Shown piece after piece: positions 7,193 through 14,787 of a DNA stretch of 31,027 nucleotides. A model generated the notes under the pieces. The model was not told the DNA's origin. It searched no databases and saw only the letters and a list, made by a program, of their open reading frames with translations. Source of the DNA: DAOTXN01 sp034435435 (GTDB lineage: Bacteria > Chloroflexota > Anaerolineae > S140-20); contig DAOTXN010000092.1 of NCBI GenBank assembly GCA_034435435.1, forward strand, positions 1-31,027, given 5' to 3'. The translations under genes were made by a program, and so were the position numbers. Position 1 is the stretch's first letter. Each line of letters begins with the position of its first letter.

Positions 7193-8346
7193 GTGGAGCG
7201 CTCCGCTGCCGGGATGACCTGCGCGCCGCTCGTGGCCCGGCACACGTAAACCCTGGGCGTGAGACCCGTGGCGGCCCGGTAACACGCGGTCACACCATCC
7301 GCAAAGACCGGGGCACAGCCGGCCCGGACCAGCGCCACAGCGCAGCCGCCGAAACCTGCCCCGGTCATGCGCGCGCCGTAGCACCCCTCGCTGTGCCGGG
7401 CGCACGCCGCCATCGCGTCCAACGCGGCCGACGAGACCTCAAAATCATCGCGCAGGCTGGCGTGGCTGGCGTCCATCAAGCGGCCTAGCTCGACCGCGTC
7501 GCCCCGGCGCATGGCCGCAACGGCTTGCAGCACCCGGGCGTTCTCGCCGATCACGTGCCGGGCGCGGCGGCGGGTCACGGCGTCCAGCCCGGCGGCGCGA
7601 GCCTCGTACTGCGCCGCGCTCACGTCGCGCAGGGCCGGCGCGTCGAAAAAACGCGCCGCCGCCTCGCACTGGGCGCGGCGCTCGTTGTAGGCCGAATCTA
7701 CCAGCCCGCGCCGGGTGGCCGTGTCCAGCACGACGATGACGGTATCGGCCGGCAGCGGGACGGCCTCGATCTCCAACGAGCGGCAATCAATCAGCAGCGC
7801 GTGCCCGGCCCGGCCCGCCGCCGAGATCATCTGGTCCATAACGCCGCAATTGACGCCCACCCAGGCGTTCTCGGCCCGCTGCCCGACGCGCGCCATCTGC
7901 GCGGCGTCCCACGGAAAATCTGACGCGGCGGCAAAGGTCCGCGCCGCCGCCATCTCGAGCGCCGCCGACGACGACAGCCCGGCCCCGCGCGGCACGTCTC
8001 CGGCGAGCACGCCCTCCCAACCCCGCAAGTCGTAACCGGCCTCCTGCAACGCCCATGCTACCCCTTTGAGATATTCGGCCCAACCGGCGGTGGTGTTTGC
8101 CAGGCCGTCCAGCGAAAACCGGGCTGTTTGGTCAAAATCCAGCGCGTGGGCCAGGATTTGCCGGTCGTCGCGTGGGCGGGCGGCCACCCACACGGCGCGG
8201 TCAATCGCCATCGGCAGCACAAAGCCGGCGTTGTAATCGGTGTGCTCGCCGATCAGATTCACCCGTCCCGGCGCCCGCACGACAAAAGAGGGCCGCGCAC
8301 CGAAACGCCGTTCAAACTCCTGCGCGACGCGCTGCCAAAGAGACAT
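7189..8346 (-). CDS. galK: galactokinase
   Basis: ATP-dependent phosphorylation of alpha-D-galactose to galactose-1-phosphate, first step of the Leloir pathway, in the cytosol. All GHMP-kinase motifs are present in a normal-length 385-residue protein: the galactokinase signature GRVNLIGEHTDYNAG (27-41), the phosphate loop PRGAGLSSSAALE (119-131), catalytic Arg28 and Asp171 (in GVMDQM), and motif 3, GARMTGAGFGG, near the C-terminus. The start has AGGAG upstream. It follows galT in the same direction, and no epimerase (galE) is present nearby. Confidence 0.96.
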   Translation of the reverse strand: MSLWQRVAQEFERRFGARPSFVVRAPGRVNLIGEHTDYNAGFVLPMAIDRAVWVAARPRDDRQILAHALDFDQTARFSLDGLANTTAGWAEYLKGVAWALQEAGYDLRGWEGVLAGDVPRGAGLSSSAALEMAAARTFAAASDFPWDAAQMARVGQRAENAWVGVNCGVMDQMISAAGRAGHALLIDCRSLEIEAVPLPADTVIVVLDTATRRGLVDSAYNERRAQCEAAARFFDAPALRDVSAAQYEARAAGLDAVTRRRARHVIGENARVLQAVAAMRRGDAVELGRLMDASHASLRDDFEVSSAALDAMAACARHSEGCYGARMTGAGFGGCAVALVRAGCAPVFADGVTACYRAATGLTPRVYVCRATSGAQVIPAAERST

Positions 8347-8374
8347 AGCAACTCCTGAAACGCGATGAGTGAAA

Positions 8375-8413
8375 CGTGAAGCGTGAATTACGTTTTACAT
8401 CTCACGCTTCACG
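8375..8413. repeat. 12-bp inverted repeat at the galT stop codon
   Basis: The arms CGTGAAGCGTGA (8375-8386) and TCACGCTTCACG (8402-8413) are perfect complements with a 15-base loop. The right arm encodes the last residues of galT (SVKRE), so the element has extended into the gene. It lies in the galT-galK spacer and could form a hairpin in the shared transcript. There is no T-run, so it is more likely a mini-repeat than a terminator. Confidence 0.65.
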
Positions 8414-9459
8414 CTGTAATGGATTTCCGGGCTTGCCCGCAGCCGTTCGGCGGCCTGCTCGGCGCTCAGGTCGCGTTGGGCTTCGGCCAGCATCTCGTAC
8501 CCGACCATGAACTTGCGCACGCTGGCCGAGCGCAGCAGCGGCGGGTAAAAGTGGGCGTGCAGTTGCCAGTGTGATTCATCGCCGCCGCATCTTGAGCCTG
8601 TCGAAGGACCCAGCGGCGCGCCGTGCCAGCCCATCGAATAGGGGAACGAGACCTCGAACAGGTTGTCGTAGCGGGTCAACAGGCGTTTGAGGACGTTGGC
8701 CAGGGCGTCCCGCTCGGCGGCGCTCAGCTCGGGCAGGTGAGGCGCGTGGCGGCGCGGCAGGAGCAGGGTTTCAAAAGGCCACACCGCCCAAAAGGGCACC
8801 ACGACCAACCAGTGTGCGTTTTCGACCACCACCCGCTCGCGCCGTTCGGCCTCCAGCTCGACGTAATCCAGCAACAAGGGCCGGCCGTGGGCGGCGAAAT
8901 AGTCGCGCTGGCGGCCATCCTCTCGCGCTGCCTGATTGGGCAGGGCGCTCCCGGCCCAGATTTGTCCGTGGGGGTGCGGGTTGGAGGCCCCCATCAGCGC
9001 CCCGTTGTTCTCGAATATCTGCACCCAACGATACTGCGCCCCCAGCTCGGCTACCTGTCCGGCCCACACGTCGATCACGCGGCGCACGTCGGGCAGCGCC
9101 ATTTCAGGCAGGGTCAGGTCGTGGCGCGGCGAAAAGCACACCACGCGACACACGCCCCGCTCGGTCTCGTAGCGCAGCAGCGGATGGTCGGCCCGGCCTG
9201 GCGGCGTGTTGGGCAGCAGCGCGGCGAAATCGTTGCTAAAGACAAAGGTGCTCTCGTAAATGGGGTTGCGCACGCCGCTGGCGCGCGCGTTGCCGGGACA
9301 CAGATAACAGTGCGGATCGTAGGCCGGGCGCGTTTCGGGCGGCGGTTTTTCCACTTGTCCCTGCCAGGGGCGGAGGGTGCGGTGGGGCGATACGAGCACC
9401 CAGTCGCCGGTGAGGGGGTTGTAGCGGCGGTGGGGGTGTGCTGTAGGATTGAATTCCAT
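8395..9459 (-). CDS. galT: galactose-1-phosphate uridylyltransferase
   Basis: Exchanges UMP between UDP-glucose and galactose-1-phosphate. The 354-residue protein begins MEFNPTAHPHRRYNPLTGDW; zinc ligands Cys51 and Cys54 (CYLC), His113, and the active-site HPHGQ (162-166, nucleophile His164) are present, as is the C-terminal HWQLHAHFYPP histidine cluster (297-307). The ATG at 9459 was chosen because the family begins here; extending upstream would invade the C39 gene. No Shine-Dalgarno is visible, so it may rely on coupling to the gene ending at 9470. Residues about 283-292 are an extra loop encoded by a dispersed mini-repeat (8591-8612). It works with galK and melA. Confidence 0.95.
   Translation of the reverse strand: MEFNPTAHPHRRYNPLTGDWVLVSPHRTLRPWQGQVEKPPPETRPAYDPHCYLCPGNARASGVRNPIYESTFVFSNDFAALLPNTPPGRADHPLLRYETERGVCRVVCFSPRHDLTLPEMALPDVRRVIDVWAGQVAELGAQYRWVQIFENNGALMGASNPHPHGQIWAGSALPNQAAREDGRQRDYFAAHGRPLLLDYVELEAERRERVVVENAHWLVVVPFWAVWPFETLLLPRRHAPHLPELSAAERDALANVLKRLLTRYDNLFEVSFPYSMGWHGAPLGPSTGSRCGGDESHWQLHAHFYPPLLRSASVRKFMVGYEMLAEAQRDLSAEQAAERLRASPEIHYSVKREM
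8591..8612. repeat. dispersed GTCCTTCGACAGGCTCAAG-type mini-repeat inside galT
   Basis: The minus strand reads GGGTCCTTCGACAGGCTCAAG, a short repeat seen widely between genes in environmental bacteria; a diverged copy lies at 13252-13276. Here it is in frame in galT and encodes Gly-Pro-Ser-Thr-Gly-Ser-Arg, between MGWHGAP and the conserved SHWQLHAHFYPP block, without interrupting the reading frame. Confidence 0.6.
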
Positions 9460-9469
9460 ATTTGCAGAT

Positions 9470-9919
9470 TTACGCCAACTCGATAATCGCAAAAAATTGA
9501 TCCAGATCAAGCCAGGCCAGTTCAAACTCGGCGACAGAGATTTCTTTGGGAGCCTGCGCCCACGCCGGATCATTCACATAAATCGAGTCATCCTCGATGC
9601 CTACGACAACGACCGCGTGGGCTGTGGCTTGATTCCAAAAAGATAGCTGAGCTGTGTCTAAAAAAGCGAGAACGGGCAGACCACGCTCCAGATGCGAGAG
9701 CAAGGTCGCTATCTCACCTTGTTCGATGCAAACCGACAGGCCAAGGGATTCGAGAAAACGAAGGTTGCGGAAGGGCGCGCCGGCCAGGCCAATCTGGAGC
9801 AGCTTTACCAGCCGCTCGTAAAGGACCGGTACTTGATAATCCAACACCGTCGCGGCGCACGCAGCCAGGCATTCAGTCTGCCGACGCTGCCGGTAGTGTG
9901 AAACGGGTAGCAATGTCAT
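9470..9919 (-). CDS. C39-like papain-fold cysteine peptidase
   Basis: A 149-residue stand-alone peptidase_C39-type domain. Visible motifs: RQTECLAACAATVLDY (residues 13-28) with the oxyanion Gln and nucleophile Cys17, the LGLSVCIEQGEIATLLSHLERGLPV core, and TAHAVVVVGIEDDSIYVNDPA (98-118) with catalytic His100 and the Asn-Asp-Pro turn. C39 domains cleave leader peptides at double-glycine sites when fused to ABC exporters. This one has no transporter, signal peptide or nearby precursor, so its substrate is unknown. The start overlaps the preceding gene by 47 bases with a poor ribosome binding site, implying coupled translation. It ends only 10 bases before galT. Confidence 0.8.
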   Translation of the reverse strand: MTLLPVSHYRQRRQTECLAACAATVLDYQVPVLYERLVKLLQIGLAGAPFRNLRFLESLGLSVCIEQGEIATLLSHLERGLPVLAFLDTAQLSFWNQATAHAVVVVGIEDDSIYVNDPAWAQAPKEISVAEFELAWLDLDQFFAIIELA

Positions 9920-10250
9920 CAGCGCGACGTTGCATAATCATGATTTGGTTTGGAGCAAGTGGCAGGATTTGGCCAGTCAGTGCGTCGACATCAACCGAGC
10001 CAACCGTGCTGACCTCCCCCAAGCCGGGCAAATGTAAACACGCCGGCACCCGCCAGATTGGCGGCTCACCCCAGATGAGCACCGGCTCACCAGCGAGGAC
10101 CATCATCTTGACCTGAGCGGCCAGAAAAGCGGCAGCGCGGCGGCGAGCGGTGGTCGGCGACACGCGGATTTCCCCGGCCAGTTGCGCTTCAACCACCAGC
10201 GGCCCGCTTTCCGGCCACGCCTCTGGATATTCATAGATCACCCGAACCAT
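9873..10250 (-). CDS. hypothetical protein paired with the C39-like peptidase
   Basis: A 125-residue protein I cannot name. It has no signal peptide or membrane segment. The first half is a helical RRRAAAFLAAQVKMMV stretch. The second half includes GEPPIWRVPACLHLPGLG and VDVDALTGQIL, a turn reminiscent of PepSY-type inhibitor domains (D-x-x-T-G-x-[IL]). GAGGAGG lies just before the ATG and a strong promoter 17 bases further up. The 47-base overlap with the C39 peptidase gene says the two are made together, so an inhibitor, chaperone or substrate role for the peptidase is a reasonable guess, not shown. Confidence 0.65.
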   Translation of the reverse strand: MVRVIYEYPEAWPESGPLVVEAQLAGEIRVSPTTARRRAAAFLAAQVKMMVLAGEPVLIWGEPPIWRVPACLHLPGLGEVSTVGSVDVDALTGQILPLAPNQIMIMQRRADDIATRFTLPAASAD

Positions 10251-10267
10251 ACGGCCTCCTCATGGAC

Positions 10268-10296
10268 ATTGTAGTCCGGTTGGCGAGAAATGACAA
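10268..10296 (-). promoter_or_regulatory. promoter of the C39 pair (and possibly galT-galK)
   Basis: Minus strand TTGTCA (10296-10291), 17 bases, TACAAT (10273-10268), followed by GAGGAGG and the start codon at 10250. This separates the C39 pair from melA transcription. As there is little space before galT, galT and galK may be read from here too. Confidence 0.6.
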
Positions 10297-10346
10297 GCGA
10301 GTTGTTTTTCGTATGGTTTCCGGTCAACAAATTCATTACCGATCGC

Positions 10347-11672
10347 TCACCGATACTCCGGCAGCCAATCGCCGTGCGCGGCGATCAAATCGTCCACCAG
10401 GCTCCAAATCTGTTCCAGGTCCAGCTCGGCGGCGGTGTGGGGGTCGAGCATAGCGGCGTGATAGATGTGCTCACGCTTGCCGCTCAGCGCCGCCTCGACC
10501 GTGAGGGCCTGCACGTTGACGTTGGTCTGGATCAGCGCGGCCAGGTGCGGCGGCAGCGAGCCGATCCTGGTCGGCTGCACCCCGTTCCGGTCCACCAGGC
10601 AGGGCACTTCGACGCAGCAATCCTGCGGCAGGTTGTCGATCAAGCCGGCGTTGGGCACATTGCCATATACCACGCGCGGCGCGCCGGTCTCGACGCTGTG
10701 AATGATGGCCGCGCCGAACTCGTGACTGCGCTCGACGGCCAGCGTTGCGGCCGGGTCTTCCAGATACGCCCGCAGCGCCTCCCAGCCGGCGATCTGCATC
10801 TCGCAGCGGCGAGGATACTCGTCCAGCGGGATGCTGTAGCGTTCGATCAGGTCGGGCCGGTCGCGTTTGATAAACCAGGGCGTGTATTCGGCGAAATGCT
10901 CGCTGGACTCGGTGACGAAATAGCCCAGCCGTTCCAGCATCTCGTAGCGCACGCGGTTGGTGCTGGGCGCGCGGTCCTCGGCCAACACCCGCCGGATGTG
11001 GGGGTAGAGGTCCACGCCGTTCCGCTCGAATTTGAGATAAAAGGCCATGTGATTGATGCCCGCGCACACATAGTTGATCTCCGCAATGGGCACGCCGATG
11101 TCGTAAGCCAGTTGCTCGGCCGTGCCCTGCACGCTGTGGCACAGCCCGATGGTCTGGATGGGGCTGCGGTAGCGCCTCGCTTCGTCGAGGCTGGCCCGGC
11201 GCAGCGCCCAGCAGTTGATGGCCATCGGGTTGACGTAATTCAGGTGCAGCACGTTGGGGCACAGCTCTTCCATATCCCGGCGCATTTCCAGCAACACGGG
11301 AATCGTGCGCAGGCCGCGCATGATGCCGCCGATGCCCAGCGTGTCGCCGATGGTCTGGCGTAGGCCGTATTTTTTGGGGATCTCGAAATCGGTCACGGTG
11401 GCCGGTTCGTAGCCGCCGATTTGAACCATGTTGATAGCGTAATCGGCCCCGTCCAAAGCGGCGCGGCGGTTCAGCGTGGCCTGAATGGTCGGGTGCGCGC
11501 CGGTCGCCTCGGCCACTTTGTGGGCCACGATTTCGGTGGTGCGCAACCGCTGTGGGTTAATGTCGTGCAGGCTGAGGGTACAGTCGGCCAGTTCGGGAAA
11601 ACTGAGAATGTCGCCCAGCAGGTTTTTGGCAAAAATGGTGCTGCCGGCGCCGATAAAAACGATCCTGGTCAT
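10347..11672 (-). CDS. melA: GH4 family alpha-galactosidase
   Basis: Hydrolyses terminal alpha-galactosides such as melibiose through the unusual NAD+- and metal-dependent redox-elimination mechanism of glycoside hydrolase family 4. The 441-residue protein has the Rossmann entry IVFIGAGSTIFAKNLLGD (4-21), LHDINPQRL, the NYVNPMAI block (145-152), CHSVQG with metal ligand Cys178, and INHMAFYLKFERNG with metal ligand His208. No signal peptide, so cytosolic. GAGGAAA precedes the ATG. It supplies galactose to the galT-galK genes downstream on the same strand. No sugar transporter or regulator for this pathway is in the window. Confidence 0.93.
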   Translation of the reverse strand: MTRIVFIGAGSTIFAKNLLGDILSFPELADCTLSLHDINPQRLRTTEIVAHKVAEATGAHPTIQATLNRRAALDGADYAINMVQIGGYEPATVTDFEIPKKYGLRQTIGDTLGIGGIMRGLRTIPVLLEMRRDMEELCPNVLHLNYVNPMAINCWALRRASLDEARRYRSPIQTIGLCHSVQGTAEQLAYDIGVPIAEINYVCAGINHMAFYLKFERNGVDLYPHIRRVLAEDRAPSTNRVRYEMLERLGYFVTESSEHFAEYTPWFIKRDRPDLIERYSIPLDEYPRRCEMQIAGWEALRAYLEDPAATLAVERSHEFGAAIIHSVETGAPRVVYGNVPNAGLIDNLPQDCCVEVPCLVDRNGVQPTRIGSLPPHLAALIQTNVNVQALTVEAALSGKREHIYHAAMLDPHTAAELDLEQIWSLVDDLIAAHGDWLPEYR

Positions 11673-11740
11673 TTTGTTTCCTCACAAGGATCAGCGATGG
11701 CTCCACATTTTACGGTGGTCGCTGGCGGCATGCCCCAAAT

Positions 11741-11795
11741 GTAGGGCAGGTTTCTTATATCTGCCCCCAGGTGGCGGGTAAGAAACCCACCCTGC
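11741..11795. repeat. dispersed palindromic element (GTAGGGC...GGCGGGTAAGAAACCC family), copy 1
   Basis: The outer arms GTAGGGCAGGTTTCTTA (11741-11757) and TAAGAAACCCACCCTGC (11779-11795) are complementary at 14 of 17 positions. The core GGCGGGTAAGAAACCC (11773-11788) is repeated at 24991-25006, where the same fold is found ahead of the mttB-like operon. This copy lies between melA and the small membrane protein gene. Confidence 0.7.
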
Positions 11796-11799
11796 TATG

Positions 11800-12162
11800 C
11801 TACGCGGTCACAATCGCCCGGATGGCCAGCACCGCCGCCAGCAGCGTCGCACTGCCATAGGCCAGGTTTTCTGCTCGTTCTTCGCGCCCGCGGGTGAACA
11901 CGTAAACCGCCGGGATGACCAGCGCCGTGGTCAAACCATACAGCAGGTGCACCCCGCGCCGCAGCGCGTGGCCCTGATACCACAACACACCACCCAATGT
12001 GCCCTGGGTCAAAATCAACAGCTCGGCGATGACCAGCGCGCCCCAATACCCTTCGCTGACCTTTTGCTTGCGCACGAAATTATAAAAGCCCCACACGCCC
12101 ACGATCACGGTGTACAACACCACTGCATTGGCCAGTCGGCCGTGGATTTCTGCGAGTGACAT
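11800..12162 (-). CDS. small four-helix membrane protein
   Basis: A 120-residue protein with four predicted membrane helices (about 11-30, 40-62, 71-90, 98-118). His7, His65 and His72 lie near helix ends, a layout compatible with, but not proof of, a haem-binding small cytochrome-b561-like fold. The ATG at 12162 was chosen over upstream in-frame starts because those lie inside the reductase gene. It follows the ferredoxin-NADP reductase by four bases, so a redox partnership is plausible. I do not recognise the family. Confidence 0.72.
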   Translation of the reverse strand: MSLAEIHGRLANAVVLYTVIVGVWGFYNFVRKQKVSEGYWGALVIAELLILTQGTLGGVLWYQGHALRRGVHLLYGLTTALVIPAVYVFTRGREERAENLAYGSATLLAAVLAIRAIVTA

Positions 12163-12166
12163 TTTC

Positions 12167-13171
12167 TTATAGCCGCATTTCTGACGAGTGCCCGGGGAAC
12201 ACGCGGGCGTGCGGATCGGTGAAGCGTTTGGCATAGTTCACGGCCACGGCAGCCTGGGCAAAGCCGGTGGTGATCAGGTTGAGCGGCTCAATATCCTGCT
12301 GGACACACACGTCGCCCGCGGCGAACACGCCGGGGAAAGCCGTCTGCTGGCGCAAGTCTACGACCAGGTAGCGTTTATCGCGCTGCAAACCCCACTCCTT
12401 GATCGGCCCCAGGTCGGCCTTGAAGCCCAGGTTCATCAAGACATAGTCCACGTCGAGATGCTCTTTTTCCATAGTCTGGTTATTAAAAATGGCTGCGCCA
12501 GACACGTGCCCGTCGCCGTAAAGGACATCTATTTCACAGTTCAGTCTGACGTCCACCGGCGAGCTTTTCAGCTCGACCACGCTGGCTTCGTGGGCGCGGA
12601 AGCTGTCGCGGCGGTGGATCAGCGTCACCTGCCTGGCCCAGTCTTTCAGATTCAGCGCCCAGTCCACCGCCGAATCGCCCCCGCCCACCACCAGTACACG
12701 CTTATTGCGCAGCGGGCCTTTATCTTTGACAAAATAGTACACGCCCCGCCCTTCAAACTCTTCGATGGTTTCGTTTTCTAGCTTGTTAGGCGCAAACGCA
12801 CCAATACCCGCCGCGATGAGAATCGTGCGCGTGTAATGCACATCCTTGTCGGTGCGCAGCACCATAAAGTCGTCTTCGCCGGCCTCGCTAAAATGCAGCG
12901 TCTGCACGCGCTCTTCCAGGCACACGGTAGGACACCACTGTGTGGCCTGCTCCACCAATCCTTTCACCAGGTCCTTGGCCAGGATTTTGGGAAAGCCTGG
13001 TACATCATAGATGAACTTTTCAGGATACAAAACGGCCAGTTGGCCGCCCATTTCCGGCAGCGCCTCGATGATCTTGGTTTTCATCTGGCGCATGCCGGCG
13101 TAAAAAGCGCCGAATAACCCCGTCGGGCCGGCGCCGATGATCGTGGTATCGAAAACCTCAACGTCGGACAT
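12167..13171 (-). CDS. thioredoxin-reductase-like ferredoxin-NADP+ reductase
   Basis: A 334-residue flavoprotein of the bacterial TrxB-type FNR group (YumC/Fpr2-like), transferring electrons between NADPH and ferredoxin or flavodoxin. The FAD-binding GAGPTG (13-18), GGQLAVLYPEK (42-52), the NADPH-binding GGGDSAVDWAL (163-173), IHRRDSFRAH (185-194) and the terminal FAAGDVC segment are all present. The redox-active Cys-x-x-Cys of true thioredoxin reductases is absent between the two nucleotide motifs, which fixes the FNR assignment. GAGGGAG precedes the ATG. It is cotranscribed with the four-helix membrane protein. Confidence 0.9.
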   Translation of the reverse strand: MSDVEVFDTTIIGAGPTGLFGAFYAGMRQMKTKIIEALPEMGGQLAVLYPEKFIYDVPGFPKILAKDLVKGLVEQATQWCPTVCLEERVQTLHFSEAGEDDFMVLRTDKDVHYTRTILIAAGIGAFAPNKLENETIEEFEGRGVYYFVKDKGPLRNKRVLVVGGGDSAVDWALNLKDWARQVTLIHRRDSFRAHEASVVELKSSPVDVRLNCEIDVLYGDGHVSGAAIFNNQTMEKEHLDVDYVLMNLGFKADLGPIKEWGLQRDKRYLVVDLRQQTAFPGVFAAGDVCVQQDIEPLNLITTGFAQAAVAVNYAKRFTDPHARVFPGHSSEMRL

Positions 13172-13246
13172 GTGTCAACTCCCTCGTCGTGAATTTGAAA
13201 CGCACACCGGAAGTTACTGCTCAGATGGGGATATGACAACGAATTT

Positions 13247-13447
13247 TCAGGAACCTGTCCTGAGCTCGGCGAAGGATTGACCGAATGCGCCATCGCTGCC
13301 AACCGTCCCTCGGCGCTGCCCTTGCTCTGCAGCTAGGATCACTTTGGTCAGCGCGGCTGTGGCGCCCAGGCCATCGAGTTGAAAGGCGCAGATTCGCTCA
13401 ATCCCCTGATTCGTTGTCATATCTGCACAGGCGCTAAGCAGTACCAC
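13247..13447 (-). CDS. doubtful small ORF in the reductase upstream region
   Basis: A 66-codon GTG-started frame in the 399-base gap between the reductase and the DUF1786 gene. It contains ICAFQLDGLGATAALTKVIL, which reads protein-like, but there is no ribosome binding site, and the tail runs into a mini-repeat (13252-13276). It may be a relic of a lost gene. Apart from that repeat and the plus-strand promoter near 13530, I see nothing else in the gap. Confidence 0.2.
   Translation of the reverse strand: MVLLSACADMTTNQGIERICAFQLDGLGATAALTKVILAAEQGQRRGTVGSDGAFGQSFAELRTGS
13252..13276. repeat. diverged copy of the CCTGTCCTGAGC...GAAGG mini-repeat
   Basis: AACCTGTCCTGAGCTCGGCG followed by AAGGA matches the common intergenic mini-repeat and is related to the one embedded in galT at 8591-8612. 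It is intergenic here, upstream of the reductase gene. Confidence 0.45.
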
Positions 13448-13528
13448 CCGAAATTATAAATGCCGGGGAAGAGATTGTCAAATTGGAGCCTTCAAGTCGT
13501 TTTTCTAATGGTCGGACTGGCGCGGGCG

Positions 13529-13569
13529 TGGTATAATCAGGACGAAAGACGAAGGACGAAAGGACGGGC
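13529..13569 (+). promoter_or_regulatory. extended -10 promoter running into GACGAAR heptad repeats
   Basis: TG-G-TATAAT (13529-13537) is an extended -10 element without a good -35, as expected for that class. The short leader (13541-13565) is made of GACGAAA/GACGAAG/GACGAAA units. The AAGGA within these repeats is the only ribosome-binding-like sequence ahead of the ATG at 13571, so a mini-repeat seems to supply the initiation site. Confidence 0.55.
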
Positions 13570-13570
13570 G

Positions 13571-14740
13571 ATGCGACTTTTGGCGGTAGATGTGGGTACG
13601 GGCACGCAGGACATTCTTTTGTTCGATAGCGACCTGGATGTAGAGAACTGTTTCAAATTGGTTATGCCGTCGCCCACGTTGAACGTGGCGCGGGCGGTCA
13701 AAGCGGCCACCCGGCAGGGCCAGCCGCTGTTACTGACCGGGGTGACAATGGGCGGCGGCCCCAGCGCGTGGGCGGTGCGTGACCACGCCCAGGCCGGCTA
13801 TCCCGTCTATGCCACGCCCGCCGCAGCGCGGAGTTTTGACGATGACCTGGACGCGCTGGTCGCCGAGATGGGTGTGCACATCGTCAGCGCGGACGAGGCA
13901 GTTGCTCTGCGCCGCCGCGACGGCATCTGTCACGTGGAACTCAAAGATTTTGACTATTCCACCATCGCCCGCGCTTTTGAACCTTTTGGCATCGACCTGC
14001 ACGTAGACGCCGTGGCCGTGGCCGTGTTCGACCACGGCGCTGCCCCGCCGGGTTACAGCGACCGCCAGTTTCGCTTCGACTACCTGGCCGAGCGGTTGAA
14101 GAAATTAGAGATGAGAGATGAGAGATTAGAGCGGGAGAGCTGGTTTGCGGCGTTTGCGTTTCGGGACGGAGAGATTCCGCCGATCATGACGCGCTTGCAG
14201 GCGGTGGCCAACACTTACGCCGCCGACGGGGCCGACGCGCCGCTGGTGGTAATGGACACCGCCCCGGCCGCCGTGTTGGGCGCGCTGCTCGACCCGCACG
14301 TGGGCCGGCGCGAACGGCTCATCGTCGCTAACGTGGGCAACTTTCACACCCTGGCCTTCCGCCTGGGGTCGGGGCGCATCGAAGGTATTTTTGAGCACCA
14401 CACCGGCCTCATCAACCAGGCCCGGCTGGACGAGCTGCTGATCGCGCTGGCCGACGGCGCGCTGACCCACGAAGCTATTTTTGACGATCACGGTCACGGC
14501 GCGCTGCTCTACACGCACGAGCCGATGCCGCTCGACTTTTTGAGCATTACCGGCCCCCGGCGCAACCTGATGCGCCGCTCGCGCCATGCGCCCTACTTTG
14601 CCGTACCTTTTGGCGACATGATGATCGCCGGCTGCTTTGGCCTGGTGCGCGCCGCCGCCGACTTGCTGCCCGATTGGCGCGAGCCGATCCTCGCCGCGCT
14701 CGCTGGCGGTGACCGAGGCGCGCCGTGGGAGCATCTGTAG
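13571..14740 (+). CDS. DUF1786 family protein (actin/hexokinase-like fold)
   Basis: A 389-residue protein beginning MRLLAVDVGTGTQDILLFD, a phosphate-1-like motif of ASKHA ATPases, with GVTMGGGPSAWAV (about 58-70), VAVAVFDHG, LVVMDTAPAAVLGAL, NVGNFHTLAFRL (phosphate-2-like) and PFGDMMIAGCFGLV near the C-terminus. DUF1786 proteins have been labelled as related to pyruvate-formate-lyase-activating enzymes, but they lack a radical-SAM CxxxCxxC motif and so does this one. Actual function unknown; sugar-kinase-like or protein-regulatory ATPase roles fit the fold. Residues about 179-187 (LEMRDERLE) are encoded by a tandem mini-repeat. It has its own promoter and ends in a convergent hairpin with the redoxin gene. 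Confidence 0.82.
   Translation: MRLLAVDVGTGTQDILLFDSDLDVENCFKLVMPSPTLNVARAVKAATRQGQPLLLTGVTMGGGPSAWAVRDHAQAGYPVYATPAAARSFDDDLDALVAEMGVHIVSADEAVALRRRDGICHVELKDFDYSTIARAFEPFGIDLHVDAVAVAVFDHGAAPPGYSDRQFRFDYLAERLKKLEMRDERLERESWFAAFAFRDGEIPPIMTRLQAVANTYAADGADAPLVVMDTAPAAVLGALLDPHVGRRERLIVANVGNFHTLAFRLGSGRIEGIFEHHTGLINQARLDELLIALADGALTHEAIFDDHGHGALLYTHEPMPLDFLSITGPRRNLMRRSRHAPYFAVPFGDMMIAGCFGLVRAAADLLPDWREPILAALAGGDRGAPWEHL
14105..14131. repeat. in-frame GAGAT-type tandem mini-repeat inside the DUF1786 gene
   Basis: A purine-rich run with units TTAGAGATGA, GAGATGA and GAGATTAGAG, a simple repeat usually found between genes. It adds a charged LEMRDERLE stretch between a conserved FDYLAERLKK helix and WFAAFAF without breaking the frame. 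Confidence 0.6.
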
Positions 14741-14787
14741 GACGAAAGACGAAGGACAAAAGACGGGTTCGTCGTCTGTCTTTCGTC
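14741..14787. terminator. inverted GACGAAR repeat between convergent genes
   Basis: GACGAAAGAC (14741-14750) and GTCTTTCGTC (14778-14787) are perfect complements; the interior continues as GACGAAGGACAAAAGACG units and partly complementary GTCGTCTGTC. It fills the space between the DUF1786 stop and the redoxin stop, so it could serve as a two-way terminator, though no T-run follows. It is the same repeat family as at 13541-13565 and 23962-23990. Confidence 0.5.

Noticed and set aside
9460..9573. A 38-residue N-terminal extension of galT
   Set aside because: It is encoded by the C39 peptidase gene in another frame, and GalT families start at the MEFNP-type position.
10290..11363. Long plus-strand frame opposite melA
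   Set aside because: Antisense to a clear GH4 alpha-galactosidase, with a His/Val/Gln-rich low-complexity product and no ribosome binding site.
12167..13171. Thioredoxin reductase
   Set aside because: The redox-active Cys-x-x-Cys between the nucleotide-binding motifs is missing, so the ferredoxin-NADP reductase group fits better.
13247..13447. Possible real small gene upstream of the reductase
   Set aside because: Kept only as a low-confidence entry: it starts with GTG, lacks a ribosome binding site, and ends in a mini-repeat.
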